Shown: positions 9,410 to 16,720 of the stretch, piece after piece | Layout: the number at the start of each line of letters is the position of its first letter | Numbering within the stretch: position 1 is the stretch's first letter | Assembly (NCBI GenBank): GCA_017430365.1 | Contig: JAFRNC010000002.1 | Location: 416,665 to 480,664 of the forward strand | Reading direction: 5' to 3' | Length of the DNA stretch: 64,000 bases | From: Bacteroidales bacterium | GTDB taxonomy: Bacteria; Bacteroidota; Bacteroidia; Bacteroidales; UBA932 | Notes under the pieces: model-generated | Told to the model about the DNA's origin: nothing | Seen by the model: the letters and a program-made list of their open reading frames with translations, nothing else | Database searches by the model: none | Position numbers and translations under genes: made by a program

Positions 9410-10417
9410 ATGACAGATCTGTTCCTGGCATTGGTACGCAGCGGCCTCCACGAGAGGCCGCTTGCTGCAGAAGAACTGCAGCAAGCCCGCGCTGCGACAG
9501 CCGCCGACTGGGCGTCGATTCTTACTGCCGCACGGCAGCAGACAGTGCTGGGACAGTTGTACCAGGCGCTCTTCCTGCTTCCTCCCGATGTCAAGCCGCC
9601 TGAGAAGGTCGTTACGGCTATTATGTCCGAAGCTCTTCGCTCCGTCCGGCGCAGTTATGCAGTAACCGCGGCTACGGAAAAGCTTGTGGAACGTCTCAGG
9701 TCGGCCGGTCTATCGCCTGTCGTGATGAAAGGCGTAACCGTGGCCGCTTTCTACCGGCGCCCTGAGTTCCGGGCCGCCGGGGACATCGACCTCTATCTCC
9801 CGAAAGATCAATTCTCCAAGGCCTTGCAGTACCTTGACAACCCTCAGGCGGCAACTGACGGCGGAATCCACTCCAAGGAAGACGGGATCGATATCGACCT
9901 TCACGACAACTACTACGACCTTCACTGCCGCCAGTCCCTGCTTCCCGAGCCCGGAACTCCGGAAGCGACATTACTAATGCTGTCCGCCCATATTCTCAAG
10001 CACGCCATCGGACCCGGCGTCGGGCTGCGGCAACTGTGCGATATGACGATGGCCGTCCAGACGCTTGGAAGCAAGTGCGATCCATCAGCCTTGCGGACGC
10101 TTTTCCGCCGGACAGGCACACTGCGCTGGAACCGGCTTCTCTTCTCTTTCCTGTCTGAGCATCTCTCCATGTCCGACCCCGTGTTCAGCGACAAGGAACA
10201 TATATCATCTGAATCCCTTATGCGCATCGTAATGGATGGCGGCAATTTCGGACACTATGCCGCTGCGCGCCAAACCGCACTGGACGCCGGCGACAAGCGC
10301 CGCAAACTCAACACCCTCTCACAGATTCTCAAGCGGATGCCCTTCTCGCTCCGCTACTCCCCCCGCGAAACCTTCGCCAGGATCGGAACACTGATCCGTG
10401 GCAACCTGCACTGGTAG
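9410..10417 (+). CDS. Nucleotidyltransferase-fold protein (PF14907 type)
   Basis: A 335-aa protein resembling the uncharacterised nucleotidyltransferase family often found in surface-polysaccharide loci. The segment VVMKGVTVAAFY followed by RAAGDIDLYLP (acid pair D125/D127) is the polymerase-beta-like metal site. A downstream DIDLHDNYYDL adds a third acid. A helical region with His residues (LMLSAHILKHAIGPG) follows. It is probably cytoplasmic; the substrate is unknown. It is the last gene of the plus-strand operon and ends 5 nt from the stop of the convergent upxY-like gene. Confidence 0.72.
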   Translation: MTDLFLALVRSGLHERPLAAEELQQARAATAADWASILTAARQQTVLGQLYQALFLLPPDVKPPEKVVTAIMSEALRSVRRSYAVTAATEKLVERLRSAGLSPVVMKGVTVAAFYRRPEFRAAGDIDLYLPKDQFSKALQYLDNPQAATDGGIHSKEDGIDIDLHDNYYDLHCRQSLLPEPGTPEATLLMLSAHILKHAIGPGVGLRQLCDMTMAVQTLGSKCDPSALRTLFRRTGTLRWNRLLFSFLSEHLSMSDPVFSDKEHISSESLMRIVMDGGNFGHYAAARQTALDAGDKRRKLNTLSQILKRMPFSLRYSPRETFARIGTLIRGNLHW

Positions 10418-10422
10418 TTGAA

Positions 10423-10938
10423 TCACTGGACACTCTCCAGCCACGCCCTGGGCACTGCGGCGCGTGCAAAGAGAGAGTCCATGAGGGAGACGACTACGTA
10501 GTTCTTCCCCTGAATCTCAGAGATCCGACCCTCGACGCCCTGAAGGGGGCCTTTGGCGACGCGGACTTTCTGTCCCTGCGTCAGCGGGCGGTCCACCAGT
10601 CCGCCCTCATCGGTCGACAAGTCCAGAACCCGGCGGAAATCTTCCATCGCTTTGTCGGGAACCACCATCAAGCGGTGCGTGGCATGGTCAAAAATGTAGT
10701 CGATCGGGAGGCCGCGCTCATGGATGAGCGCAAGGGCATCAGCCTGCGAGGCGCGCACGAATAGCAGGCAGTTGATCACGGGCTTTTCCACCATTCTTCC
10801 ACGCCAGCCCCGTGTACGTAACGCGGGTACGAAATGCTCTACGCCCAGAGAGGCCAGGCGATTCCGCACACCCAGTTCAGACCCGTGCCGCGTCCGGGCC
10901 ACGTACCATTGCCTATCATCGCGGCCGACCGGTTCCAT
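10423..10938 (-). CDS. UpxY-type NusG-like transcription antiterminator
   Basis: A 171-aa NusG paralogue. The N-terminal NGN domain starts QWYVARTRHGSELGVRNRL and includes VEHFVPALRTR and INCLLFVRAS; the C-terminal KOW motif is in RVAKGPLQGVEGRISEIQGK. Family members (UpxY, LoaP) load on RNA polymerase near the 5' end of one long polysaccharide operon and let it read through terminators. Normally the gene is first in the operon it controls. Here it is downstream of the sugar transferase gene (18-nt gap), on the strand opposite to the exopolysaccharide genes. It probably controls its own transcript or acts in trans on the plus-strand operon. Confidence 0.85.
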   Translation of the reverse strand: MEPVGRDDRQWYVARTRHGSELGVRNRLASLGVEHFVPALRTRGWRGRMVEKPVINCLLFVRASQADALALIHERGLPIDYIFDHATHRLMVVPDKAMEDFRRVLDLSTDEGGLVDRPLTQGQKVRVAKGPLQGVEGRISEIQGKNYVVVSLMDSLFARAAVPRAWLESVQ

Positions 10939-10956
10939 AGGCGTTGCTGTATCGTT

Positions 10957-12285
10957 TTAGAATTTCCGTCCTATGACGATGCTCAGGAAAGTCAGACCCA
11001 GCACCTTGAAGTCGAACCAGACAGAGCGGTTCCGGAGGTAGTAGAGGTCCAGATCCAGACGCGTGAGCATCTTCTCCAAGGTGTCGGTGTATCCGTTGTA
11101 GAGAGTCGCGTAGCTCGTCACACCCGGACGGATCTGGTAGAGATAGCGGTAACGGGGGTTGCGTTCCATAATCTGGCTGATATAGAACTGCCTCTCCGGG
11201 CGGTAACCGATAAATGACATGTCGCCCCTGAAGACATTCCAGAGCTGGGGCAGTTCGTCGAGATGGTGGGCGCGGAGGAAGCGTCCGACCCTGGTCAGGC
11301 GCGGATCTTCCTCGCCGCTGTACAGTTGCGGGTTATCTCCCACCTCCGCATCCTCGCGCATCGAACGGAACTTATAGATATGAAAAGGGCAGCCGCGCTG
11401 GCCGATACGTTCCTGGGCGAAAAGCACAGGACCTCCGTCCTCCAGTTTCACCGCAGCAGCACACACGGCAATCAGCGGAGAAAAAAGAATCAGAAGAATA
11501 CCCGAAGCAAAGAAGTCGAAGCTACGCTTGATGATGCGTCCGGCAATGGACATCCCGTCATGCTGAGGATGGTCGGAGAGCGATGTCTTACCTTTCGTGT
11601 TGCCACCATCAGGCTCGTTGGGGAAAAGGATGGCATCAATGCCGCCAAGCCGCCACTGAAGAGCATCCACGTCCTCGTACCCCTCGCAGTAGTATACGAT
11701 CCAGTCATGGATTACCCGTCCCTCCATAGCGTGCTCACGAGTAAGGAAACCGACCACATTGTGAATACCGTCGCGGTCTGATTTCTCGGCCAAAGCCAGC
11801 GAAGCGGGGCCGGTTCCAGCCACCAGCACATTCTTTTTCCCCACAACGGCATTGATCTCCGCATCGCCGTCGTTGGAGAAGAGCCTGGCTGAGATACGTA
11901 TGTAGAGCAGGAATATACTGGTCAGCAGGACATCGGCCAACACCATTGAAATGGCGTTCATGGCTGAAGAGGTGGGGACGATACGGAAAATCAGAACCAA
12001 AGCAAGCAGCAGCTCCTTCACTATGATGGCCAGCACGACATGTCCCAGCGAGCGGACCGTGGCATAGCGCCTCACGAAACGATAGCATCCCGTAGCGAAG
12101 AATCCAATGAGCGAAGCCACCAGGGAACAGCCGATCCACCTCAACAGTATCGAGACAAAACCCGGAACAGCCGAGGCCAGCCACCTCACCAGCAGAATCG
12201 CCAGCAGCGACGCCAATACGGAAAGGATGCTGTCCTGCAACAGCACTCTCCTGGAGTCATTGTATTTCGGGTCCTTGACGGGCAT
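10957..12285 (-). CDS. Undecaprenyl-phosphate sugar-1-phosphate transferase (WcaJ/WbaP-like)
   Basis: A 442-aa initiating enzyme of polysaccharide synthesis: it moves a hexose-1-phosphate from a UDP-sugar to undecaprenyl phosphate in the inner membrane. Four hydrophobic helices lie within residues 15-130, then a CoA-binding-like domain (about 145-240), then the catalytic domain. The catalytic domain has RSFDFFASG with a re-entrant helix, KFRSM, and the signature DELPQLWNVFRGDMSFIGYRPER. Glucose or galactose is usual for full-length members, but the sugar is not read from sequence. A TAACTTTG box at 12316-12323 (complement) lies 31 nt upstream. The operon continues into the upxY-like gene. Confidence 0.93.
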   Translation of the reverse strand: MPVKDPKYNDSRRVLLQDSILSVLASLLAILLVRWLASAVPGFVSILLRWIGCSLVASLIGFFATGCYRFVRRYATVRSLGHVVLAIIVKELLLALVLIFRIVPTSSAMNAISMVLADVLLTSIFLLYIRISARLFSNDGDAEINAVVGKKNVLVAGTGPASLALAEKSDRDGIHNVVGFLTREHAMEGRVIHDWIVYYCEGYEDVDALQWRLGGIDAILFPNEPDGGNTKGKTSLSDHPQHDGMSIAGRIIKRSFDFFASGILLILFSPLIAVCAAAVKLEDGGPVLFAQERIGQRGCPFHIYKFRSMREDAEVGDNPQLYSGEEDPRLTRVGRFLRAHHLDELPQLWNVFRGDMSFIGYRPERQFYISQIMERNPRYRYLYQIRPGVTSYATLYNGYTDTLEKMLTRLDLDLYYLRNRSVWFDFKVLGLTFLSIVIGRKF

Positions 12286-12315
12286 ACTTTGCTTACTTAT
12301 AACTATTTAATCGTG

Positions 12316-12323
12316 CAAAGTTA
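12316..12323 (-). promoter_or_regulatory. Bacteroidetes -7 box upstream of the sugar transferase gene
   Basis: TAACTTTG on the minus strand, a perfect match to TAnnTTTG, 31 nt before the start codon. No clear -33 TTTG lies at 19-20 nt. Confidence 0.45.
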
Positions 12324-12426
12324 TCAAATAAAAGCTATCGCAGAAAAAAAACGGACATTTTTTGAATCGACTACGGTAATTACATGTCATTCGCTCCCGC
12401 CGGTCGCGGCTCTCGCTTCGCTCGGG

Positions 12427-12468
12427 TCCCGGCTTGACCAACCTGTCATTCCCGGCTTGACCGGGAAT
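12427..12468. repeat. Palindromic intergenic repeat (REP-like)
   Basis: A 13-nt word, TCCCGGCTTGACC, occurs twice with 23-nt spacing (12427-12439, 12450-12462). The second copy is the left part of a perfect palindrome: ATTCCCGG (12448-12455), 5-nt spacer, CCGGGAAT (12461-12468). A decayed relative of the palindrome is found at 22423-22443. Palindromes of this kind are dispersed extragenic repeats in many bacterial genomes. Confidence 0.7.
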
Positions 12469-12560
12469 CTCATCCTTCAGGCCGGTGAGCAAGGGTGCTT
12501 TTCGGCTGACAATGTTCAATCAAGGGCACAGGTACTATTATTTGAATTTAGATTATTTGA

Positions 12561-12593
12561 TTTTGAATAATTGCAGATTAAATAATATATTTG
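12561..12593 (+). promoter_or_regulatory. Promoter of the AAA ATPase gene
   Basis: -33 box TTTTG at 12561-12565, 20-nt spacer, -7 box TATATTTG at 12586-12593. The predicted transcript start is about 12 nt before the ATG at 12611. This supports choosing 12611 over the longer open frame from 12485. Confidence 0.65.
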
Positions 12594-12610
12594 CACAAAA
12601 GAATAGAGCC

Positions 12611-13744
12611 ATGCTGCAATTCAATCCCTTTATCATTACTTCTGATTACTACGGCCCGGATTTCTTCTGTGACAGAAACGAAGAAACTGAAATACTCGAA
12701 AGAAACATCCTTAACGGAAGGAACACTGTACTGATCTCTTCCAGACGCATGGGTAAATCAGGGTTGATTGCACACGTGTTTAACCGGGAACTTGTGAAAA
12801 CCAACTTCAAGACCTTTACCATTGACTTATTCCCCACCTCAAGTCTTTCGGAGATGATCCTGTTACTGGCCAAAAATATTACCGGGGAACTTAAAAGTAA
12901 AGGCAATAAAATATGGGAGTCATTTCTAAGTATCGTGAAGTCTTTAAGGCCAGGGTTCAAGATAGACCCTCTGACCGGCCAGTTCACATTCGATATTTCT
13001 CTAGGCGAAATATCAAAGCCGGCAGATTCATTGGAAGAAATCTTCAATTACTTGGAAGCAAGCGACAGGCCATGCCTCATAGCAATCGATGAGTTCCAGC
13101 AAATAGCTGAGTATCCTGAACATAATGTAACAGAATTATTGCGGACATATGTCCAGAAATGCAAGCATACATGGTTCATTTTTGCAGGAAGTGACAGGCG
13201 AATGATGGAAAAAATGTTCAACAACCCCTCTGAACCCTTCTACATGAGTTGTTCACCTTTATACTTGGATGCAATCCCGTACGAAAGGTACCTCGTATTT
13301 GCCAAACAACACTTTGCAGCGACCGGAAAGAATTTGGAGGAAGACTGTTTCAGGCATATATATGAGTTATTTGAAGGTCATACCTGGTATGTCCAGCGCA
13401 CCTTAAATGAATTATTCGATTGGACAAATCCCGGCGAAACGGCAAGAATGGATATTGTTCCAGACGTCGTGACGTACATTATTAAAACATATGCGCGCAC
13501 ATTCCAAGAGCAGGTTAACATGTTCCCTGAATCGCAAAAAAGATTATTGATAGCCATAGCGAAAGAGGGAAAGGCAGAAAGAGTAACCTCGGCAGCTTTT
13601 TGCAATAGACATTTCTTGAAAAGTCCGAGCACCGTTCAAAGCGCCCTGCGTGCACTTCATGAGAAAGGGATTGTCAGAAGAGATGGCAATACCTACTCCA
13701 TTACGAATAGATTTCTGGGATCTTGGCTAGCGAAAGAATATTAA
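12611..13744 (+). CDS. P-loop ATPase of the archaeal-type ATPase family (PF01637-like)
   Basis: A 377-aa STAND/AAA-type ATPase. N-terminal FFCDRNEETEILE is the family's opening motif (a 'R-E' region before the P-loop). Walker A is SSRRMGKSG (43-51), Walker B LIAIDEFQQI (about 156-165), and sensor-1 is in FIFAGSDRRMM (about 195). The C-terminal part (about 295-377) looks like a winged-helix domain. The function of the family is not established. The gene stands alone, with its own promoter, and is visibly more AT-rich than its neighbours (AAA, ATT and TTA codons abound), which suggests acquisition by transfer. Confidence 0.8.
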   Translation: MLQFNPFIITSDYYGPDFFCDRNEETEILERNILNGRNTVLISSRRMGKSGLIAHVFNRELVKTNFKTFTIDLFPTSSLSEMILLLAKNITGELKSKGNKIWESFLSIVKSLRPGFKIDPLTGQFTFDISLGEISKPADSLEEIFNYLEASDRPCLIAIDEFQQIAEYPEHNVTELLRTYVQKCKHTWFIFAGSDRRMMEKMFNNPSEPFYMSCSPLYLDAIPYERYLVFAKQHFAATGKNLEEDCFRHIYELFEGHTWYVQRTLNELFDWTNPGETARMDIVPDVVTYIIKTYARTFQEQVNMFPESQKRLLIAIAKEGKAERVTSAAFCNRHFLKSPSTVQSALRALHEKGIVRRDGNTYSITNRFLGSWLAKEY

Positions 13745-13788
13745 AGTAAGCATCCCGCTGTGGATGATCGGGCTCCTCTATTAAAAAT

Positions 13789-13818
13789 TCAAGGGAGGTC
13801 CGTGAGGGCCTCCCTTGA
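13789..13818 (-). terminator. Terminator of the fimbrillin-type operon
   Basis: Perfect 10-bp stem (TCAAGGGAGG, 13789-13798, with its complement 13809-13818) and a 10-nt loop, 19 nt after the last stop of the minus-strand operon. On the minus strand the stem is followed by AATTTTTAA, a usable U-tract. Confidence 0.75.
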
Positions 13819-13837
13819 GTATTTAGAGAAAGTGTAG

Positions 13838-16714
13838 TTACTGAACCGGTTCGTAGTTAACCCGGATATTGGTAATTCGACGGGAACCGGCATCAGTGGT
13901 GCCATTGCTACTACTCGTATATGTAACTGCATTGGCAGAGTTTACCGTCCAAGTCAATACATTACCATTATAACTCTTTGATCCTGTAGACACAGTTGCA
14001 TTTTGATCAGTATGTCCATTATCGGAGTATGTTATGACAATGGAACTAATCTTCATCCCACTTACTGGCGTAAAGGTAATTGTACCATATCCACCATTAT
14101 CAGAAGCAGTCCTAATATAAGACCAGGCATTTCGTTTACGACAATTCGCTAGATCTACTGTTACATAGCCATCACTGGAAGTACCAGAGGCGGTACCATT
14201 CCAAGAATTGCCAAAGGTATTATACGCGAAATCAGCATATCCAATCGGGCTCCGTCGCTGAACGATGGTCGAATTAACCGTCACGGAAGTACCGGTCGCT
14301 GCAGCCGTAACGGTGAATTGACGCTGGTTGTTGGTCTCATTCGCCGGAAGGGTAACAGTCAGTGTCGCGGAACCTTCTCCGGATGTTGCGGATAATGAAT
14401 AACCGGTCACGCCATTCGGACCTGAAATGCTCGCCGTCCAGGCCTGTCCTTCCGAAGCGTGGATTGTTACCGTGGTAGTAGTCGCTGCGCCGATGACGGT
14501 CTGCGTACTCGGAGTGATAGAGAACTCCAGCGGGTTCTGGGTAATGGTTACGGTCTGGGAAGTGCCATTATAGGTAACCCTCGCCTCGCGTGTTACAGTG
14601 GCAGTAGTACTGCTATTGACCGGGAAGTTGAGAACGAATTTTCCGTTGCCGGTGCCTCCGGTAATGACGGTCCCTTGTTCATTTGTAATAGAAGTAATGC
14701 CACTGCCATTCACTGCAGCCACAGTCCAACTCTTTCCGTCAGGCTCCGCAAACTCAACCTCAACAGTCACGGAAATCGTGTTGAAAGGAACCGTCGTCTT
14801 CAAAGGATTCACATACATTCCATTGTTTAACAAGTTGACGCTCTGGGTCTTGAAATACTCATTGGCCACATAGATGGTTGTCGCGCTGGCATCCTTGTTG
14901 GTCTTGAACTCGGTCGAAATCGTATGATTCGAACTATATTCACTATAATTGACCGTACGAATGAAATAGAAGGAATTGGTCGTCCCGTCAACGATGCTCT
15001 TGTCGGACTTGACCGGCACGGTGATATCGTTGCCGTTCCCGTCGGAACCGGTCGAGTAGATCGTGTGATTGATGTCCTCTATGTAAAGTTCCAGCGGGAA
15101 CATGGATTCAGGAAGGCCGTCCGGCAGACCGATCTTGAGGACTGTTGAAGAACCCTGGCCGGCAACCTGTTTCGGTACCAGAGACAGGGCCATATCCATC
15201 TTCTTCATCACACGGAGGGTGATCTCACGGTACAACGTAGAATGGTCATCGCCTTCAACCCCGTTGTCAGCCTTGACCTGAAGCTTGGAAACAAGGTCGG
15301 CAGTCTCACTCTGTTCGTTCAGTTCGAACTCGTAGAAATAAGTACCAGTATCGGAACTGTTAGGTGCAAGTGTGATACTTGTTCCCTCCTTCAGAGCAGA
15401 TCCCTGTTCAAGAATGCTTACGGTTATCTTAGTGTTATCGATTACATCAGGGTGTTTGGCGTCCGGTGCATAATAAACCCACAGGCCTTTCTTGCCACCG
15501 GAAGTAAAGTTCTTCTCAACGTACTCTACATAGAGGCGGGACTCACCGTCGGAAATATCTGTAAGCTTCTGGGCTTCCGTGGACATGGAAACGTTACCGC
15601 CGCTGTCGCGGTTCATAGCTTCGGTAGGAGTCGATGCACCACGGTTACCGATCTTGTGAATCTTGACTTGATAGTGATAGTTGCGGTAAATCGGGAAATA
15701 ACCTCCAACAGCCTCGTCCATCAGGTCGATACGATAGTAAGAATAATAATTGTCAGTCGCATGCCCCTCAGCAGTGTACTTCCCCTTCAACAGAATGCAA
15801 GTGGCCTTCTGGGATCCGGGATGAGTCCTCTCGTACATGAAATTCAAAGCTGAAACAGCAGAGTTCGGTTCTGGAACAGTGAAATCCATCGGGTCGTCTT
15901 CAAAAACAAATCCGTTATACACGGTCGAACCATTGACCATCCTGCCCGTTGTTTCATTATATGTATAAGCCTCGAAATCGTCTATGAAATTATCCTGTAT
16001 CGGAGCAACAGAGCCATAAGTCGGCTTGTTGACAAGAGTCCAGGAAACCTCGCTCAAGTTGGTTACAGTGTTGTCAATGCTGAGGGAAACTTCCGCGAAA
16101 TTACGGATCAGTACCAAATCTTCAAATTTTGAGGCAGTGGCAGCGTTAGGTAAGTAATTCCCTTCACTGTCGGTCTGCATAATGCCGTTTTGGTCCAATT
16201 GGGTCAGAATGCCGTCAGGAAGGATCACACGAGTCCAGAAAGCGCCCACATTACCGGAAGTCTTCATGTTCTTCATGATGGAGTCCTCATCCTCATCATG
16301 GAACTTGATGCTCTCATCACCGTTAGCGATTATATGGACATGCGCCTCGCCGTCATACACCGGAAGCAGAACCCGGAAATAGTAAGGATCCCCATTGGTA
16401 TGGGCATACTTGGCGTCAGAAGTGAGATTCCCGTCAGCATCACAGGGTTCAGCGAGGGTATATGCCTGCGGATATCCGGAAGTACCGAAAACAGCAACAC
16501 GGATATCTTCAATCTGGGGGTCATGAGAAAAAGTATTGGCCTTTGTACCCGCCAAAAGCTCCACTTGAGGAATCGTCAACTGCATAGTGACAGCCACAAG
16601 CCCTGTCTCACTCGCTTTAGGAAGAAGTTCATTGGGCGTCAGCTCCTCGACGCATGAAGAAGCCAAACCGAGCAAAAGCGCGAAAAGAATGTATATTGTC
16701 TTTTTCATATTCAC
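13838..16714 (-). CDS. Large surface lipoprotein of a fimbrillin-type operon, with C-terminal BACON-like repeats
   Basis: A 958-aa lipoprotein (lipobox ending at C21, LASSC). The N-terminal third (about 35-330) looks like the beta-sandwich domains of Mfa/Fim-type proteins. Two Ig-like BACON-type segments lie near 650-740 and 740-835 (each begins with strand patterns such as VEFAEPDGKSWTVAA and IHASEGQAWTASI and ends in VTITQNP or STIVQRR). The last 110 residues form a separate Thr/Ser-rich beta domain. The operon's distal position and large size suggest a tip or accessory subunit, or a carbohydrate-binding adhesin; both are inferences. The gene is 6 nt downstream of the preceding one. An ATG two codons later is an equally possible start. 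Confidence 0.72.
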   Translation of the reverse strand: MNMKKTIYILFALLLGLASSCVEELTPNELLPKASETGLVAVTMQLTIPQVELLAGTKANTFSHDPQIEDIRVAVFGTSGYPQAYTLAEPCDADGNLTSDAKYAHTNGDPYYFRVLLPVYDGEAHVHIIANGDESIKFHDEDEDSIMKNMKTSGNVGAFWTRVILPDGILTQLDQNGIMQTDSEGNYLPNAATASKFEDLVLIRNFAEVSLSIDNTVTNLSEVSWTLVNKPTYGSVAPIQDNFIDDFEAYTYNETTGRMVNGSTVYNGFVFEDDPMDFTVPEPNSAVSALNFMYERTHPGSQKATCILLKGKYTAEGHATDNYYSYYRIDLMDEAVGGYFPIYRNYHYQVKIHKIGNRGASTPTEAMNRDSGGNVSMSTEAQKLTDISDGESRLYVEYVEKNFTSGGKKGLWVYYAPDAKHPDVIDNTKITVSILEQGSALKEGTSITLAPNSSDTGTYFYEFELNEQSETADLVSKLQVKADNGVEGDDHSTLYREITLRVMKKMDMALSLVPKQVAGQGSSTVLKIGLPDGLPESMFPLELYIEDINHTIYSTGSDGNGNDITVPVKSDKSIVDGTTNSFYFIRTVNYSEYSSNHTISTEFKTNKDASATTIYVANEYFKTQSVNLLNNGMYVNPLKTTVPFNTISVTVEVEFAEPDGKSWTVAAVNGSGITSITNEQGTVITGGTGNGKFVLNFPVNSSTTATVTREARVTYNGTSQTVTITQNPLEFSITPSTQTVIGAATTTTVTIHASEGQAWTASISGPNGVTGYSLSATSGEGSATLTVTLPANETNNQRQFTVTAAATGTSVTVNSTIVQRRSPIGYADFAYNTFGNSWNGTASGTSSDGYVTVDLANCRKRNAWSYIRTASDNGGYGTITFTPVSGMKISSIVITYSDNGHTDQNATVSTGSKSYNGNVLTWTVNSANAVTYTSSSNGTTDAGSRRITNIRVNYEPVQ

Positions 16715-16720
16715 TCAAGA

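Larger units (their letters stand above)
12286..12610. other. Intergenic region between divergent genes
   Basis: A 325-nt gap between the minus-strand sugar transferase gene and the plus-strand ATPase gene. It holds one promoter on each side and, in the middle (about 12388-12485), a GC-rich block of REP-like palindromic sequence quite unlike the AT-rich flanks. A plus-strand frame is open from 12485 into the ATPase gene, but I see no protein-like character before 12611. Confidence 0.7.

Noticed and set aside
12485..12610. Upstream extension of the ATPase gene
   Set aside because: It would begin before the promoter at 12561-12593, and its residues do not look like the family's N-terminus.
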